From XN24 sp035514535 (lineage in GTDB: Bacteria > Pseudomonadota > Gammaproteobacteria > Steroidobacterales > XN24): a DNA stretch of 64,000 bases. A model generated the notes under the pieces. The model ran no database searches. It was not told the DNA's origin and saw only the letters and a list, made by a program, of their open reading frames with translations. Shown here one piece after another: positions 18,629 through 28,377 of the stretch (positions are counted from its first letter, which is position 1; each line of letters begins with the position of its first letter). The stretch is from NCBI GenBank assembly GCA_035514535.1, contig DATKAZ010000003.1, positions 1-64,000 of the forward strand. Direction: 5' to 3'. The translations under genes were made by a program, and so were the position numbers.

Positions 18629-21100
18629 ATGCCGTTTCGCCTCGCAATGAGATCGTTGTCGCGCTCGCCGGGCCTGTTCGCGACCGCGACGCTCCTGCTC
18701 GCGCTCGGCATCGGCGCCACGACCGCGCTGTTCAGCGTAGTGCAGGGCGTGCTGCTGGCGCCATTGCCGTACCACGAGCCGGAGCGGCTGGTGCGCATCT
18801 GGAGCGAGCTGGCCGCGCGCAATGTCGCCTACTTCCCGGAATCACCCACCAACCTGGAAGACTTCCGCGGCCAGGCGACGCAGTTCGAGGATATCGCCGG
18901 CGTGGCCACCGGCGGCGGCACCGTGCGGCGTCCCGGCGGCGAGGCCCGCCAGGTGCAGAACGCCAACGCGACCTGGAACTTCCTTGGCGTACTCGGCGTG
19001 CGGCCCATCCTGGGCCGCGAGTTCACGGCCGAAGACGGCGCTTTCAGCACCACGGACGTGCCGGCCGGTGCGCAGTTTCCCGCCAATGCCTTTGCGATTC
19101 CGCGCGTCGCGATAATCAGTCACGCCCTGTGGCAGGCCGAGTTTGCGGGTCGCCCGGATGCGATCGGACAGTTGCTGGACCTGGACGGCGCATCGGTGGA
19201 AGTCATCGGCGTGCTGCCGCAGGGAGTCAGATTGCATATGGGGCCGGCGGCGGGTGTCGCGCCCGATGTGGACATTTGGTTGCCGCTGCGCGTCGATTTC
19301 GCCAGCGCGCCGCGCAACAACGTCTTCCTGCATATCGTCGGGCGGCTACGCCCGGGCGTGTCTGTCGGCCAGGGCCGTGCGGAAATCGAAGCGATCGCGG
19401 AGCGCATCTACGACGAGAACCCCGTGATGCGCGCCGCAGGCGCGCGCATGTGGCTGATGCCCTATGGCGACGAAATGGTCGCGGACGTGCGCGGCACGAT
19501 CTGGGCACTGCTCGGCGCTGCAGCCTTTGTACTCCTGATCGCCTGCTCCAACGTGGCCAACCTGCTGCTGGTACGTGCCGCCGGCCGTGCGCGGGAACTC
19601 GCGGTGCGCGTCGCGCTCGGCGCCGGTCGCGCCCGGCTGGTGCGCCTGATGCTGCTGGAATCGGCCGTGCTGGCGGCTCTGGGCGCCGCAGGCGGCCTGC
19701 TGCTCGCCTGGGCCATCCTGGCTCTCATTCTCGACGCCGCACCTGCGAACGTCGCGCGACTCGATGCCGTCGGCATCGACTTTTCCGTGCTGGCCTTTGC
19801 CTGTGGCACGGCGCTCCTGACCACCCTGCTCGCAGGACTCGCGCCCGCGCTGCAAGCCTCGCGCCTCGCCGTGGCCGGCGCTCTGCGCGACCGCTCCGGG
19901 AGTGGACTGGCCGGCGGCAACAGCCTCCGCCGCACGCTTGTGGCCGGCGAGATCGCGTTGTCCTTTGTCCTCCTCATCGGTGCTGGGCTGATGGTGCGCA
20001 GCTTTATCGAGTTGCATCGTACCGACCCGGGTTTCGATGCCGCCGATGTGCTGACTTTCCAGGTGAACCTACCATTCCAGCGCTATCCTGACTTCGAGCA
20101 GCGCCGGCAACTTTTCTATGCTTTCCAGGACCGGCTCGCGGCCTTGCCCGGGGTGGCGGATGTGGCGGCAGCGACGCCGCTGCCGCTTACCGGGCAGGGA
20201 TTCAGCGGTCGCTATGCATCGGTTCAGCCGACCGGTGAAGACACCGCCTACCGGCAGGCGAACTATCGTCTCGTCCTGCCCGGCTATTTCGAGACCATGC
20301 GGACCCCGCTGCTGGCGGGCCGCCACCTGACGCGCGACGATGAGATCAACGAACGGCCCGTGGCGATCGTGGACGACGTGCTCGCCGCGGCCTCATGGCC
20401 GAGCGAGGATCCGATTGGCAAGCAGGTCTGGGTGCGCCTGAATGCGCCCGAGCCGGTGCCGCTCGAGGTTGTCGGCGTGGTTCGCCGCCAGATGCAGAAC
20501 AACCTGCACGAGGCGCCACGCGAGAGTATCTATTTCACCGCCGGGAGCACCGGGCAGTTCGGCGTGAACGCCTGGGTGCTGCGCTCCGCACTGGCGCCCG
20601 ACGCCCTGCTGCCGCTGGTGCGTCGCGAACTGGCGGCGCTCGATGCGGAGCTGCCGCTGGTCCGGGTGCAGCCGATGCAGGCCTTCGTGACTGCTGCGAT
20701 GGCGCGGACGCGTTTTGCCTTGCAGCTTATCGGTGCCTTCGGCGTGGCCGCGCTTTTGATCGCGGCGGTGGGCCTGTATGCGGCTATTCACTTCCTGGTC
20801 CGGCAGCGCCGCGCCGAGATCGGCGTGCGCATGTCCTTTGGCGCCCGGCCGGCGGATATCTTCCGCCAGTTCCTGCGCCACGGGATGCTGCTGGCCGGCA
20901 TCGGCATTGCCATCGGCCTGGCCGCGGCCGTGTGGCTGGCCCATACCCTGAGCGGGCTGTTGGTCAACATCACGCCCACCGACCCGGCGACCTACGTCGT
21001 CATCGCCATGATGTTTGTCGCGATCGCGCTGGTTGCGAGTTCGGTGCCGGCCCTCGGCGCCGCGCGCGTCAACCCGATTACGGTTTTGCGGGAGGAATGA
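18629..21100 (+). CDS. Permease P4, double-FtsX ABC permease
   Basis: P4 (823 aa) starts at the ATG at 18629, which has GAGGAG 8 nt upstream inside the end of P3; a GTG at 18620 in the same frame is less well placed. Its first periplasmic domain has an insertion around FSTTDVPAGAQFPANAFAIP. Coupling regions are ELAVRVALGAGRARLVRLML and EIGVRMSFGARPADIFRQFL, and the tail is NPITVLREE. By eye it is the closest sibling of P10: both share an IFRQ motif, a GIAIGLAAA helix and a PTD-x2-TY segment near the end. The tail codons provide a GGGAGGA ribosome-binding site for P5. Confidence 0.93.
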   Translation: MPFRLAMRSLSRSPGLFATATLLLALGIGATTALFSVVQGVLLAPLPYHEPERLVRIWSELAARNVAYFPESPTNLEDFRGQATQFEDIAGVATGGGTVRRPGGEARQVQNANATWNFLGVLGVRPILGREFTAEDGAFSTTDVPAGAQFPANAFAIPRVAIISHALWQAEFAGRPDAIGQLLDLDGASVEVIGVLPQGVRLHMGPAAGVAPDVDIWLPLRVDFASAPRNNVFLHIVGRLRPGVSVGQGRAEIEAIAERIYDENPVMRAAGARMWLMPYGDEMVADVRGTIWALLGAAAFVLLIACSNVANLLLVRAAGRARELAVRVALGAGRARLVRLMLLESAVLAALGAAGGLLLAWAILALILDAAPANVARLDAVGIDFSVLAFACGTALLTTLLAGLAPALQASRLAVAGALRDRSGSGLAGGNSLRRTLVAGEIALSFVLLIGAGLMVRSFIELHRTDPGFDAADVLTFQVNLPFQRYPDFEQRRQLFYAFQDRLAALPGVADVAAATPLPLTGQGFSGRYASVQPTGEDTAYRQANYRLVLPGYFETMRTPLLAGRHLTRDDEINERPVAIVDDVLAAASWPSEDPIGKQVWVRLNAPEPVPLEVVGVVRRQMQNNLHEAPRESIYFTAGSTGQFGVNAWVLRSALAPDALLPLVRRELAALDAELPLVRVQPMQAFVTAAMARTRFALQLIGAFGVAALLIAAVGLYAAIHFLVRQRRAEIGVRMSFGARPADIFRQFLRHGMLLAGIGIAIGLAAAVWLAHTLSGLLVNITPTDPATYVVIAMMFVAIALVASSVPALGAARVNPITVLREE

Positions 21101-21102
21101 CG

Positions 21103-23520
21103 ATGTTCCACGATTTTAAACTTGTCCTGCGTGGCATGGTCCGCAGCGTGGGCTTCAGCGCCACCACGATCATCGTCATGGCACTCGGCGTCGGCGCGAC
21201 GACCTTCGCGTTCGTCGCGATCAACGGCATGATCCTGCAGCCGTTGCCTTATCCGGATGCCGACGAGCTCGTGCACATCGAGTTGATCTCGGCCGAGAAC
21301 CCCAACGGCTTTGAGATCGGTCTGCACGACGTGCGCGACCTGGCCGAGCGCCAGACTTCTTTCCGGAGCCTGTTTGTTGTCTACAGCGGCACCATCAACG
21401 TCAGCGGCGAAGACCGTCCCGTGCGCTACGACGGCACCTTCGTGAGCGCGAATGCGTTCGACCAGCTCGGTGTGCCGCCGGCCCACGGGCGTACCTTCAC
21501 GGCCGGTGAGGATGCGCCGGGCGCGCCGCTCGCGGTAGTTATCGGCTGGGACATCTGGCAGCAAAGCTACGGCGCGGATCCGGCCGTGATCGGTACGCCT
21601 ATCCGGGTCAACGGCGCGCCGGCGACTATCGTCGGCGTGATGCCGAACGGCTTCATGTGGCCGACCCGCAACGAGATCTGGGTGCCTATGCAGCACGACA
21701 CCGTCGCGGTGCCCCGGGCGGAAGCGACTGTCACGATGGAGGCCTTCGGACGGCTGCGTGCCGGCGTGACGCTAGAGCAGGCGCGCGCCGAGTTCGCCAC
21801 GCTGTATGCGGGCATTCTCGACGCCAACCCGGGCTGGAACGTCGGCGCGACCACGGATCTGAAGCCGTATCGCGAGGAATTCGTCGGCCCGCAGACGATG
21901 GCGATTCTTACTGCGATGCAGCTGGCGACGGCGCTGGTATTGCTGATTGCCTGCGCGAACGTCGCCAACCTGATTCTCGCGCGTACGGTGAGCCGCAGCC
22001 GCGAGCTGTCGGTCCGGGCGGCGCTGGGCGCGAGCCGCTGGCGCCTGGTTGCGGGGACGCTCACCGAGAGCGTCGGACTGAGCCTGGTCGGTGGCGCGAT
22101 CGGCATCCTGATCGCGCACGCGGCCGGCCGGGGTGTCGAACGCTACCTGATCGCGAGTGGTGACGGTTTCCCCTACTGGGTGGACTTCGGCGCCGACTGG
22201 CGCGTCGCGCTGTTCGCCCTGTCTGTGGCTGCCGGGGCCGGGATTCTCGCGGGCGTCCTGCCGGCGTTGCGCGGCGCGCGCCGCGACGTCACCGAAGGGC
22301 TGAAGTCCAGTGGCGGCGGCGGCACAGGCGTTGCCGTCGGCCGCTTCACGCGCACGCTGATCGGCGTGGAGATCGCCCTGAGTTGCGCGCTGCTCGTCGG
22401 TGGTGCGTTGACGGTCCGCTCGGTGATTAATCTGCAGCATGCGCCGATCGGTGCGGACGTGGCCGGCGTGATGTCCGGCCGGATCGGCCTGTTCGATGCG
22501 CAGTACCCGGACGCGGCGAGCCGCCGGCAGTTCTGGGAGGCACTAGAAGCACGCGTCGCGGAACTGCCAGGCGTCACCGGCACGAGCGTGACGACCAGCC
22601 TGCCGACCTATGGTTCCGGAAGGACGCGGTACCTGCCGGCCGGGCACGAACCCCCGGCGGACGGCCTGTACCCGTTCACGCGCACCGTCGTGGTCACGCC
22701 GGGGTTCTTCGACACGTTCCGCGTCCCGCTGAATGCCGGGCGCGCGTTCACCTCCGCGGACCGCGAGGACACGACGCCGGTCGTGGTGGTGAACCGCGCT
22801 TTCGCAGAGCGTACCTGGCCCGATGAGAGCCCGGTCGGCAAGCGGCTGCTGCTAGGCGGCGCAGATTCGTCGCAAGCCGAGGTCACGGTGATCGGCGTTG
22901 CCGGCGATGTCTATCATCACGACCTGCAGGCCGGCACGGTACAACCGGCAATCTACCAGCCGCTGGCGCAGGCCGATGCGCGATTCGCGTCCATCGCCGC
23001 GCGCACGGACGGTGACCCGGACGCCCTCGCCAATCCGATCCGCGACGCGCTGCGCGCCGTCGATCCCGACCTGCCCGCGTACTGGGTCCAGCCGGCCCAG
23101 GTCTGGGTGGACCAGAGCCGCTCCGGGCCGAAGCTGCTGGGCATCATTTTCAGCGTGTTCGGCATCGCCGCCGTGCTGCTCGCCTCGGTAGGCGTATACG
23201 GCGTCCTCGCCTTCACTGTCGCCCAGCGCACCCGCGAGTTCGGCATCCGCCGGGCGCTCGGCGCCGAGCAGGGCGGCATCCTCGGGCTGGTCCTGCGCCA
23301 GGGTGTGCGGCAGCTGGCGTTCGCCTTGCCCGTAGGCCTCGTGCTGGCGTTCGGCCTGGGCCGGATTCTGCAGGGTGTGCTGGCCAATGTCTCCAGCGTG
23401 GATCCGGTGAGCTTCCTCGGCGTGCCAGTGCTGTTAGCTCTCATCGTGGTCGTTGCGAGCCTGGTGCCGGCGCGGCGGGCGGCGCGCGTGAACCCGATGA
23501 CGGCGTTGCGATACGAGTAG
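21103..23520 (+). CDS. Permease P5, double-FtsX ABC permease
   Basis: P5 (805 aa) has the leader FHDFKLVLRGMVRSV and TM1 FSATTIIVMALGVGATTFAFV. The frame is open far upstream into P4, but the extension is an antisense-like arginine-rich shadow. The ATG at 21103 is placed 7 nt after GGAGG, while the ATG at 21097 overlaps the P4 stop as ATGA and is also possible. Coupling regions are ELSVRAALGASRWRLVAGTL and EFGIRRALGAEQGGILGLVL, and the tail is NPMTALRYE. The first periplasmic domain begins with an ENPNGFEIGLHDVRDLAER segment different from its neighbours. Confidence 0.93.
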   Translation: MFHDFKLVLRGMVRSVGFSATTIIVMALGVGATTFAFVAINGMILQPLPYPDADELVHIELISAENPNGFEIGLHDVRDLAERQTSFRSLFVVYSGTINVSGEDRPVRYDGTFVSANAFDQLGVPPAHGRTFTAGEDAPGAPLAVVIGWDIWQQSYGADPAVIGTPIRVNGAPATIVGVMPNGFMWPTRNEIWVPMQHDTVAVPRAEATVTMEAFGRLRAGVTLEQARAEFATLYAGILDANPGWNVGATTDLKPYREEFVGPQTMAILTAMQLATALVLLIACANVANLILARTVSRSRELSVRAALGASRWRLVAGTLTESVGLSLVGGAIGILIAHAAGRGVERYLIASGDGFPYWVDFGADWRVALFALSVAAGAGILAGVLPALRGARRDVTEGLKSSGGGGTGVAVGRFTRTLIGVEIALSCALLVGGALTVRSVINLQHAPIGADVAGVMSGRIGLFDAQYPDAASRRQFWEALEARVAELPGVTGTSVTTSLPTYGSGRTRYLPAGHEPPADGLYPFTRTVVVTPGFFDTFRVPLNAGRAFTSADREDTTPVVVVNRAFAERTWPDESPVGKRLLLGGADSSQAEVTVIGVAGDVYHHDLQAGTVQPAIYQPLAQADARFASIAARTDGDPDALANPIRDALRAVDPDLPAYWVQPAQVWVDQSRSGPKLLGIIFSVFGIAAVLLASVGVYGVLAFTVAQRTREFGIRRALGAEQGGILGLVLRQGVRQLAFALPVGLVLAFGLGRILQGVLANVSSVDPVSFLGVPVLLALIVVVASLVPARRAARVNPMTALRYE

Positions 23521-23530
23521 GTGGAGCGGT

Positions 23531-25927
23531 ATGCGGATCGCAGAACTGAAAGGGGCCTGGCGGGCGGTCACGCGGGCACCCGGCTATGCCGTAGTGGCCG
23601 TCGCCGTGCTCGCGCTCGGCATCGGTGCGACCACGTCAGTGTATGCGGTGCTGAAGACCGTGGTCCTCAATCCGCTGCCGTACCCGGCACAGCACGAACT
23701 GGTGCGAATCATCGAGCAGAAGCTGCCGCGGTTCCCGGAGTTTTCCGTCGTGCCGGGCAAGTTCTTGGTGTGGGACCGCGATTCGACCGCGTTTTCGTCG
23801 CTGGCGATGTGGCGCGGCGCAACCCAGAATCTGACCGGCCGCGCCGAGCCCGCGCGCCTCTACGGCACGCATGCCACCGTCGACCTGTTCAGGACCATCG
23901 GCCTGCCGATGACCCTCGGGCGGGGATTCGAGCAATCCGATCTGGACGAGGACGTCGAGCCGGTGGTCCTGAGCCATGGCGCATGGATGAACCGCTTCGG
24001 CGGCGATGCCGGGGTGCTCGGCACCGCCATCACGATGAGCGGCCGCAGCTATACCGTCATCGGCGTGCTGCCGCCGCGCTACGACTTCCCGTCACCCCTG
24101 GCGGAGGTCTATACGCTGTGGCGTCCCGGTGAGCGCGAGGCCCAGCAGATGGGCGCCCACTACGCGGGCGTGATCGGGCGACTCGCACCGGGAAGAACGA
24201 TCGAAGCCGCGCGCAGCGAGCTCAATACCATTGCGGAACGCCTCGAGCAGGAGTTCCCCGAAGAGGCGACCGGCTGGCGCGTGATCATCGATCCGTTACT
24301 CGATCGCGTGCTCGGCGATGCGGGCAAGCGTATCTACCTGCTGCTCGGCGGCGTGGCCCTGGTGCTGCTGATTACCTGTGCAAACGTCGCGGGACTGACG
24401 CTGGTGCGCACGGCCGGACGCGTCCACGAGCTGGCGATCCGGCGCACGCAGGGCGCGACCGGCGCGAGCATCGCCCGCCAGTTGTTACTCGAGGGGACGC
24501 TGCTCGCGTCGCTCGGCGGGCTGGTCGGCCTGGCCCTCGCGGCCGCCGCCCTGCCGCTGATCCGGGCCGCAGCCCCGGCCGGCCTGCCGCGGATCGATCA
24601 GCTGGCGCTCGATCCGGCCGTTGCCCTGGTGGCGATCTGCACCAGCCTGTTGGCGGGCGGCCTGGCGGCGAGCGTGCCCGCCATGATGGCAAGCCGGCGT
24701 GCGGTGGCCGTGGATCTGCGCGACGGGGGGCGCGGCGCGGTCGGCTCAAAACGCGGTGGGAGCCGGGGGCTGCTGGTCGCGGGCGAAGTCGCACTCGCCG
24801 TCGTGCTGCTGATTGCCGCCGCTTTGCTCGGGCGGAGCATGCTGGCCCTGAACGCCGTCGATCCCGGGTTTGCGGCGGACACCAGCATCTTCACGCGCAT
24901 CGCCCTGCCGAGCGAGCGCTATGCCGAGGATCCGCAGAGCGCGGCCTTCTTCGGCCAGCTCGCCCAGCGGGCGGCCGAGTTGCCCGGCGTCGCGAGTGCG
25001 GGCGTAGTCCAGTCGCTGCCGATGGTCAACGACTACGTGCTGAGCTTCCGCGTCGACGGGCGACCGGCACCGCCGCACGGCGAGGAGCCGAGCGCGATCT
25101 ACTACTCGGTCGATCCCGGCTACTTCGCAGCGATGGACATTCCCATGGTGCGCGGGCGCGGCATCCTGCCGAGCGACCGTGCCGACGGGCGGCGCGTGAT
25201 GGTCGTCAGCGAGTCGTTCGCCGCACGTTTCTTCCCTGGCGGCGATGTGATCGGCCAGCGCATCGACCTCGGCAGCGGCGAGCCGGACTGGCGCGAAGTC
25301 GTCGGCGTCGTGGCCGACGTGCGGCATTACGGGCTGGACGCGCGGCTCGAGCCGCAGATGTACGAGCCGTTCGCACAGAACCCGTTCGGCAATGCCTTCC
25401 TGGTGATGAACTCCAAGGTGTTGCCGGCGGCATTGACCGGCCCCGTGCGTGCGCTCGTGCGTGAGCTGGACGCCGACCAGCCGGTGGGCGAGTTGCGCTC
25501 GCTTGCGAGCGTGATCGAAGACTCGCTCGCGGACCGCCGCTTCGGCGCTTGGCTGATCGGCGGCTTCGCTGCAACGGCTCTGCTGCTGGCCGCAATCGGC
25601 TTGTACGGCACGCTGGCCTATGCGGTCCGCCAAACTGTGCGCGAGATCGGCGTACGGCTCGCCATTGGCGCGCGTCCCGGCGACGTGCTGCGCGCGGTGC
25701 TGCGGCGTGGCGTAGTGGTCGCGGCGCTCGGCGTGACCGTGGGACTGGCGCTGGCACTCGTCGGCACGCGCTTGCTCGAGTCATTCGTTTTCGGTATCAG
25801 CGTCCGGGACCCCGCGGTGTTCGGCGGCATCGCGGCCGCGATGCTCGGCGTGGCGGTGGCGGCCAGCGTGATTCCCGCGTGGCGCGCTTCGCGCATCGAC
25901 CCGATGCGCGCATTGAGGGAGGAATGA
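23531..25927 (+). CDS. Permease P6, double-FtsX ABC permease
   Basis: P6 (798 aa) begins 10 nt after P5, with GGTGGAG in front of the ATG. The leader is RIAELKGAWRAVTRAP and TM1 is YAVVAVAVLALGIGATTSVYAV. Coupling regions are ELAIRRTQGATGASIARQLL, where the usual ALGA is replaced by TQGA, and EIGVRLAIGARPGDVLRAVL. The tail DPMRALREE is encoded by codons that form GAGGGAGGA, the ribosome-binding site of P7. No sign of decay. Confidence 0.93.
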   Translation: MRIAELKGAWRAVTRAPGYAVVAVAVLALGIGATTSVYAVLKTVVLNPLPYPAQHELVRIIEQKLPRFPEFSVVPGKFLVWDRDSTAFSSLAMWRGATQNLTGRAEPARLYGTHATVDLFRTIGLPMTLGRGFEQSDLDEDVEPVVLSHGAWMNRFGGDAGVLGTAITMSGRSYTVIGVLPPRYDFPSPLAEVYTLWRPGEREAQQMGAHYAGVIGRLAPGRTIEAARSELNTIAERLEQEFPEEATGWRVIIDPLLDRVLGDAGKRIYLLLGGVALVLLITCANVAGLTLVRTAGRVHELAIRRTQGATGASIARQLLLEGTLLASLGGLVGLALAAAALPLIRAAAPAGLPRIDQLALDPAVALVAICTSLLAGGLAASVPAMMASRRAVAVDLRDGGRGAVGSKRGGSRGLLVAGEVALAVVLLIAAALLGRSMLALNAVDPGFAADTSIFTRIALPSERYAEDPQSAAFFGQLAQRAAELPGVASAGVVQSLPMVNDYVLSFRVDGRPAPPHGEEPSAIYYSVDPGYFAAMDIPMVRGRGILPSDRADGRRVMVVSESFAARFFPGGDVIGQRIDLGSGEPDWREVVGVVADVRHYGLDARLEPQMYEPFAQNPFGNAFLVMNSKVLPAALTGPVRALVRELDADQPVGELRSLASVIEDSLADRRFGAWLIGGFAATALLLAAIGLYGTLAYAVRQTVREIGVRLAIGARPGDVLRAVLRRGVVVAALGVTVGLALALVGTRLLESFVFGISVRDPAVFGGIAAAMLGVAVAASVIPAWRASRIDPMRALREE

Positions 25928-28377
25928 TGCAGGACCTGCTAATCGCGTTGAGAGCCGTTTACCGCTCGCCACGGCTGGCGATCGCTGCGACGTTGTGTAT
26001 CGCGGTCGGGATCGGCGCAACCGTGGCGATGCTCACTCTGGTCAATGCCGCATTGCTGCGCGAGCTGCCCTATCCCGAATCCGGTCGGCTGGTCAGACTC
26101 TGGACGTCGGTCGCCGACGCGAACCCCCGTTCCGGCGTGTCGATCCCCGACTTCGAGGACATTCGGCGCGAAGCCCGGTCCTTTGACGCTATCGCCGCGA
26201 CCGCGCGAGAGCGGTTGATCTTTCTCGGCGAGGAGCGCGCGGAGCGCAAGCGCGGTGAGGCCGTCTCGGCGGACTACTTCGCCATCACCGGCGTCGCGCC
26301 GCAACTGGGTCGCGTTTTTGCGGGCGAGGAGACCCTGCGGACGGGATCGCCGGCGATGCTGATCAGTGATGCGACGTGGGAGACCTGGTTTGCTCGTGAT
26401 CCGCAGGTCGTGGGACGGACACTGCGCGTAAGGTCCGATCGGCCTGGCGAGGACGACCTGTCCTACAACGTGATTGGCGTGATGCCTGCAGGATTCCAGG
26501 GCACCGTAGAGGACGATGTCGTCGAGTTCTGGATTCCACTGGCGCGATACGGCAGCGACGCATTGCGGGAGCGCCGTGATGCGCGCGTATTGTGGACGCT
26601 CGGCAAGCTGGCGCGGGGCGTGTCGCTCGCGGAGGCGCAGGCGGAGTTTGCTTCGATCACGCGCGGCCTCGCCGAGGTTCATCCGGAATCGAACGCGAGG
26701 GCGTCCGGGTGGCTCGAGCCGGTGGGTGAGAACTGGCGCGCCGGGCTGCGCGGGGGCTTGCTGACGCTGCAGGTTGCAGCCGTGCTGCTGCTCGCGATCG
26801 CCTGCATCAATGTCGCCAACCTGATGTTCGCCCGCATCGCCTCGCGCGGTCGCGAATTCGCGGCACGTCAGGTCCTGGGGGCCAGCCGCGCGCGGGTCGT
26901 GCGCCAGCTTCTGGTCGAGAGCCTCGTGCTCGCCGGCATCGGGGGGCTGGCGGGAATCCTGCTTGCCTGGTGGATCGTGCGTGCCTTCGTCTTGTATTCG
27001 GCCGTGCGCATCCCCGGCTGGCTCGAAGTCACGGTCGATCCGCTGGTGGCGGCCGGCGCAGTCTTCCTGATGGTAGCGACCGGGATTGCGTTTGGCGCGT
27101 TGCCGGCGTTGCGTGGAGCCCGTGTGCAGCTCGCGGGTGCGCTGCGCGATGGGGGGCGCGGTACGGTCGCCGGGCGGCGCGATCTGGCGATCGGCAATGT
27201 GCTGGTGGTCGTCCAGATTTCCCTGACCATGGTGCTATTGACTGGTGCCGGACTGCTGGCGCGCAGCTACCAGGCGCTGGCGGGAGCCGAGCTCGGTTAC
27301 CGCACAGAAGGCGTGCTGCGCTTGGCGGTCACGGTGAATCCCTCCGACTACGACGGTGCCGAGGCGCTACGTGCCTTCTATGACACGCTGATATCAACGC
27401 TCCAGGGAGAGCCGGGCGTGCGAAGTGTCGGCCTGGTCTTCCCGACGGTACCGCCGTGGAGCGGATTCCGGCCGCAGGTCAGCTACGGCACGCTTGGGGG
27501 AGACGAGCGGAATTCCGTGCAGGTGCACGGTCACGCAATCGAGCCCGGGTTTTTCACCACCATGGGCATGACGCTGATGCGTGGACGAATGATCGACCCG
27601 GCTGAATCACCCGACGCACCGCCGGTCGCCTTGGTGAGTCGGTCATTCGCTGAGTTGCTCGCGCCCGGCGGCGACGCGATCGGGCAGGATTTCGAGCTGA
27701 GCGGGACGACTTTCCGGATCGTCGGCATCGCCGCCGATGTGCAGTACGACAGCGCACTGCCCCCGACCGCCTCGCAATGGCGCACCGAGCGCAGTCCGGG
27801 TCACGATATCTACTGGTCGCTGTACCAGCGACCGCAGGATCTGGTGTCGATCGCCGTGCAGACAGCCGTGCCTCCGGAGAACCTCGTGGAACCGCTGACG
27901 CGGCGCATCCAGGCCCTGGCTCCCACGTCGCCAGTGCACTGGGTATCCACCATGAGCGAGGAGCTGGCAGAGCGCTATGCGGAGGCGCGCTTCTACATGG
28001 CATTGCTTGCCGGCTTCGGTGCGGCCGCGCTGGTGCTGGCCGCCGTCGGTTTGTACGCGCTGCTGGGCAATCTTGTAGTGCGCCGGACCGGCGAGATCGG
28101 CGTGCGCATGGCGCTCGGCGCGCGTCGCCTGGACGTGATGCGAAGTTTCATGCTGCGCGGTGCCGCGCTGGCAGCGATCGGCCTGGCCATCGGTGCGGCA
28201 GCAGCCTTTGCCACTGGTCCGGCAATAAGCGGTTTGCTGCATGGCGTCTCGGCGACCGACCCGATGGTGTTCACGACGGTGATCGCGTTCCTGGCCGCCG
28301 TGGCCGGCGTTGCAGTCCTGTTGCCGGCCGGGCGCGCCGCGCGCATTCAGCCGATAGAGGCATTGCGACATGAATAA
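25927..28377 (+). CDS. Permease P7, double-FtsX ABC permease
   Basis: P7 (816 aa) starts at an ATG sharing one base with the P6 stop (TGATG); an ATG one codon earlier gives an ATGA overlap. The leader is QDLLIALRAVYRSP. Coupling regions are EFAARQVLGASRARVVRQLL and EIGVRMALGARRLDVMRSFM, and the tail is QPIEALRHE. The second periplasmic domain is longer than in most siblings, with a stretch around SQWRTERSPGHDIYWSLYQR. It overlaps P8 by 8 nt. Confidence 0.93.
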   Translation: MQDLLIALRAVYRSPRLAIAATLCIAVGIGATVAMLTLVNAALLRELPYPESGRLVRLWTSVADANPRSGVSIPDFEDIRREARSFDAIAATARERLIFLGEERAERKRGEAVSADYFAITGVAPQLGRVFAGEETLRTGSPAMLISDATWETWFARDPQVVGRTLRVRSDRPGEDDLSYNVIGVMPAGFQGTVEDDVVEFWIPLARYGSDALRERRDARVLWTLGKLARGVSLAEAQAEFASITRGLAEVHPESNARASGWLEPVGENWRAGLRGGLLTLQVAAVLLLAIACINVANLMFARIASRGREFAARQVLGASRARVVRQLLVESLVLAGIGGLAGILLAWWIVRAFVLYSAVRIPGWLEVTVDPLVAAGAVFLMVATGIAFGALPALRGARVQLAGALRDGGRGTVAGRRDLAIGNVLVVVQISLTMVLLTGAGLLARSYQALAGAELGYRTEGVLRLAVTVNPSDYDGAEALRAFYDTLISTLQGEPGVRSVGLVFPTVPPWSGFRPQVSYGTLGGDERNSVQVHGHAIEPGFFTTMGMTLMRGRMIDPAESPDAPPVALVSRSFAELLAPGGDAIGQDFELSGTTFRIVGIAADVQYDSALPPTASQWRTERSPGHDIYWSLYQRPQDLVSIAVQTAVPPENLVEPLTRRIQALAPTSPVHWVSTMSEELAERYAEARFYMALLAGFGAAALVLAAVGLYALLGNLVVRRTGEIGVRMALGARRLDVMRSFMLRGAALAAIGLAIGAAAAFATGPAISGLLHGVSATDPMVFTTVIAFLAAVAGVAVLLPAGRAARIQPIEALRHE

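Noticed and set aside
20395..21102. N-terminal extension of permease P5 (frame open into P4)
   Set aside because: The extension overlaps P4 entirely and is arginine-rich without homology; the family start lies at 21103 behind a ribosome-binding site.
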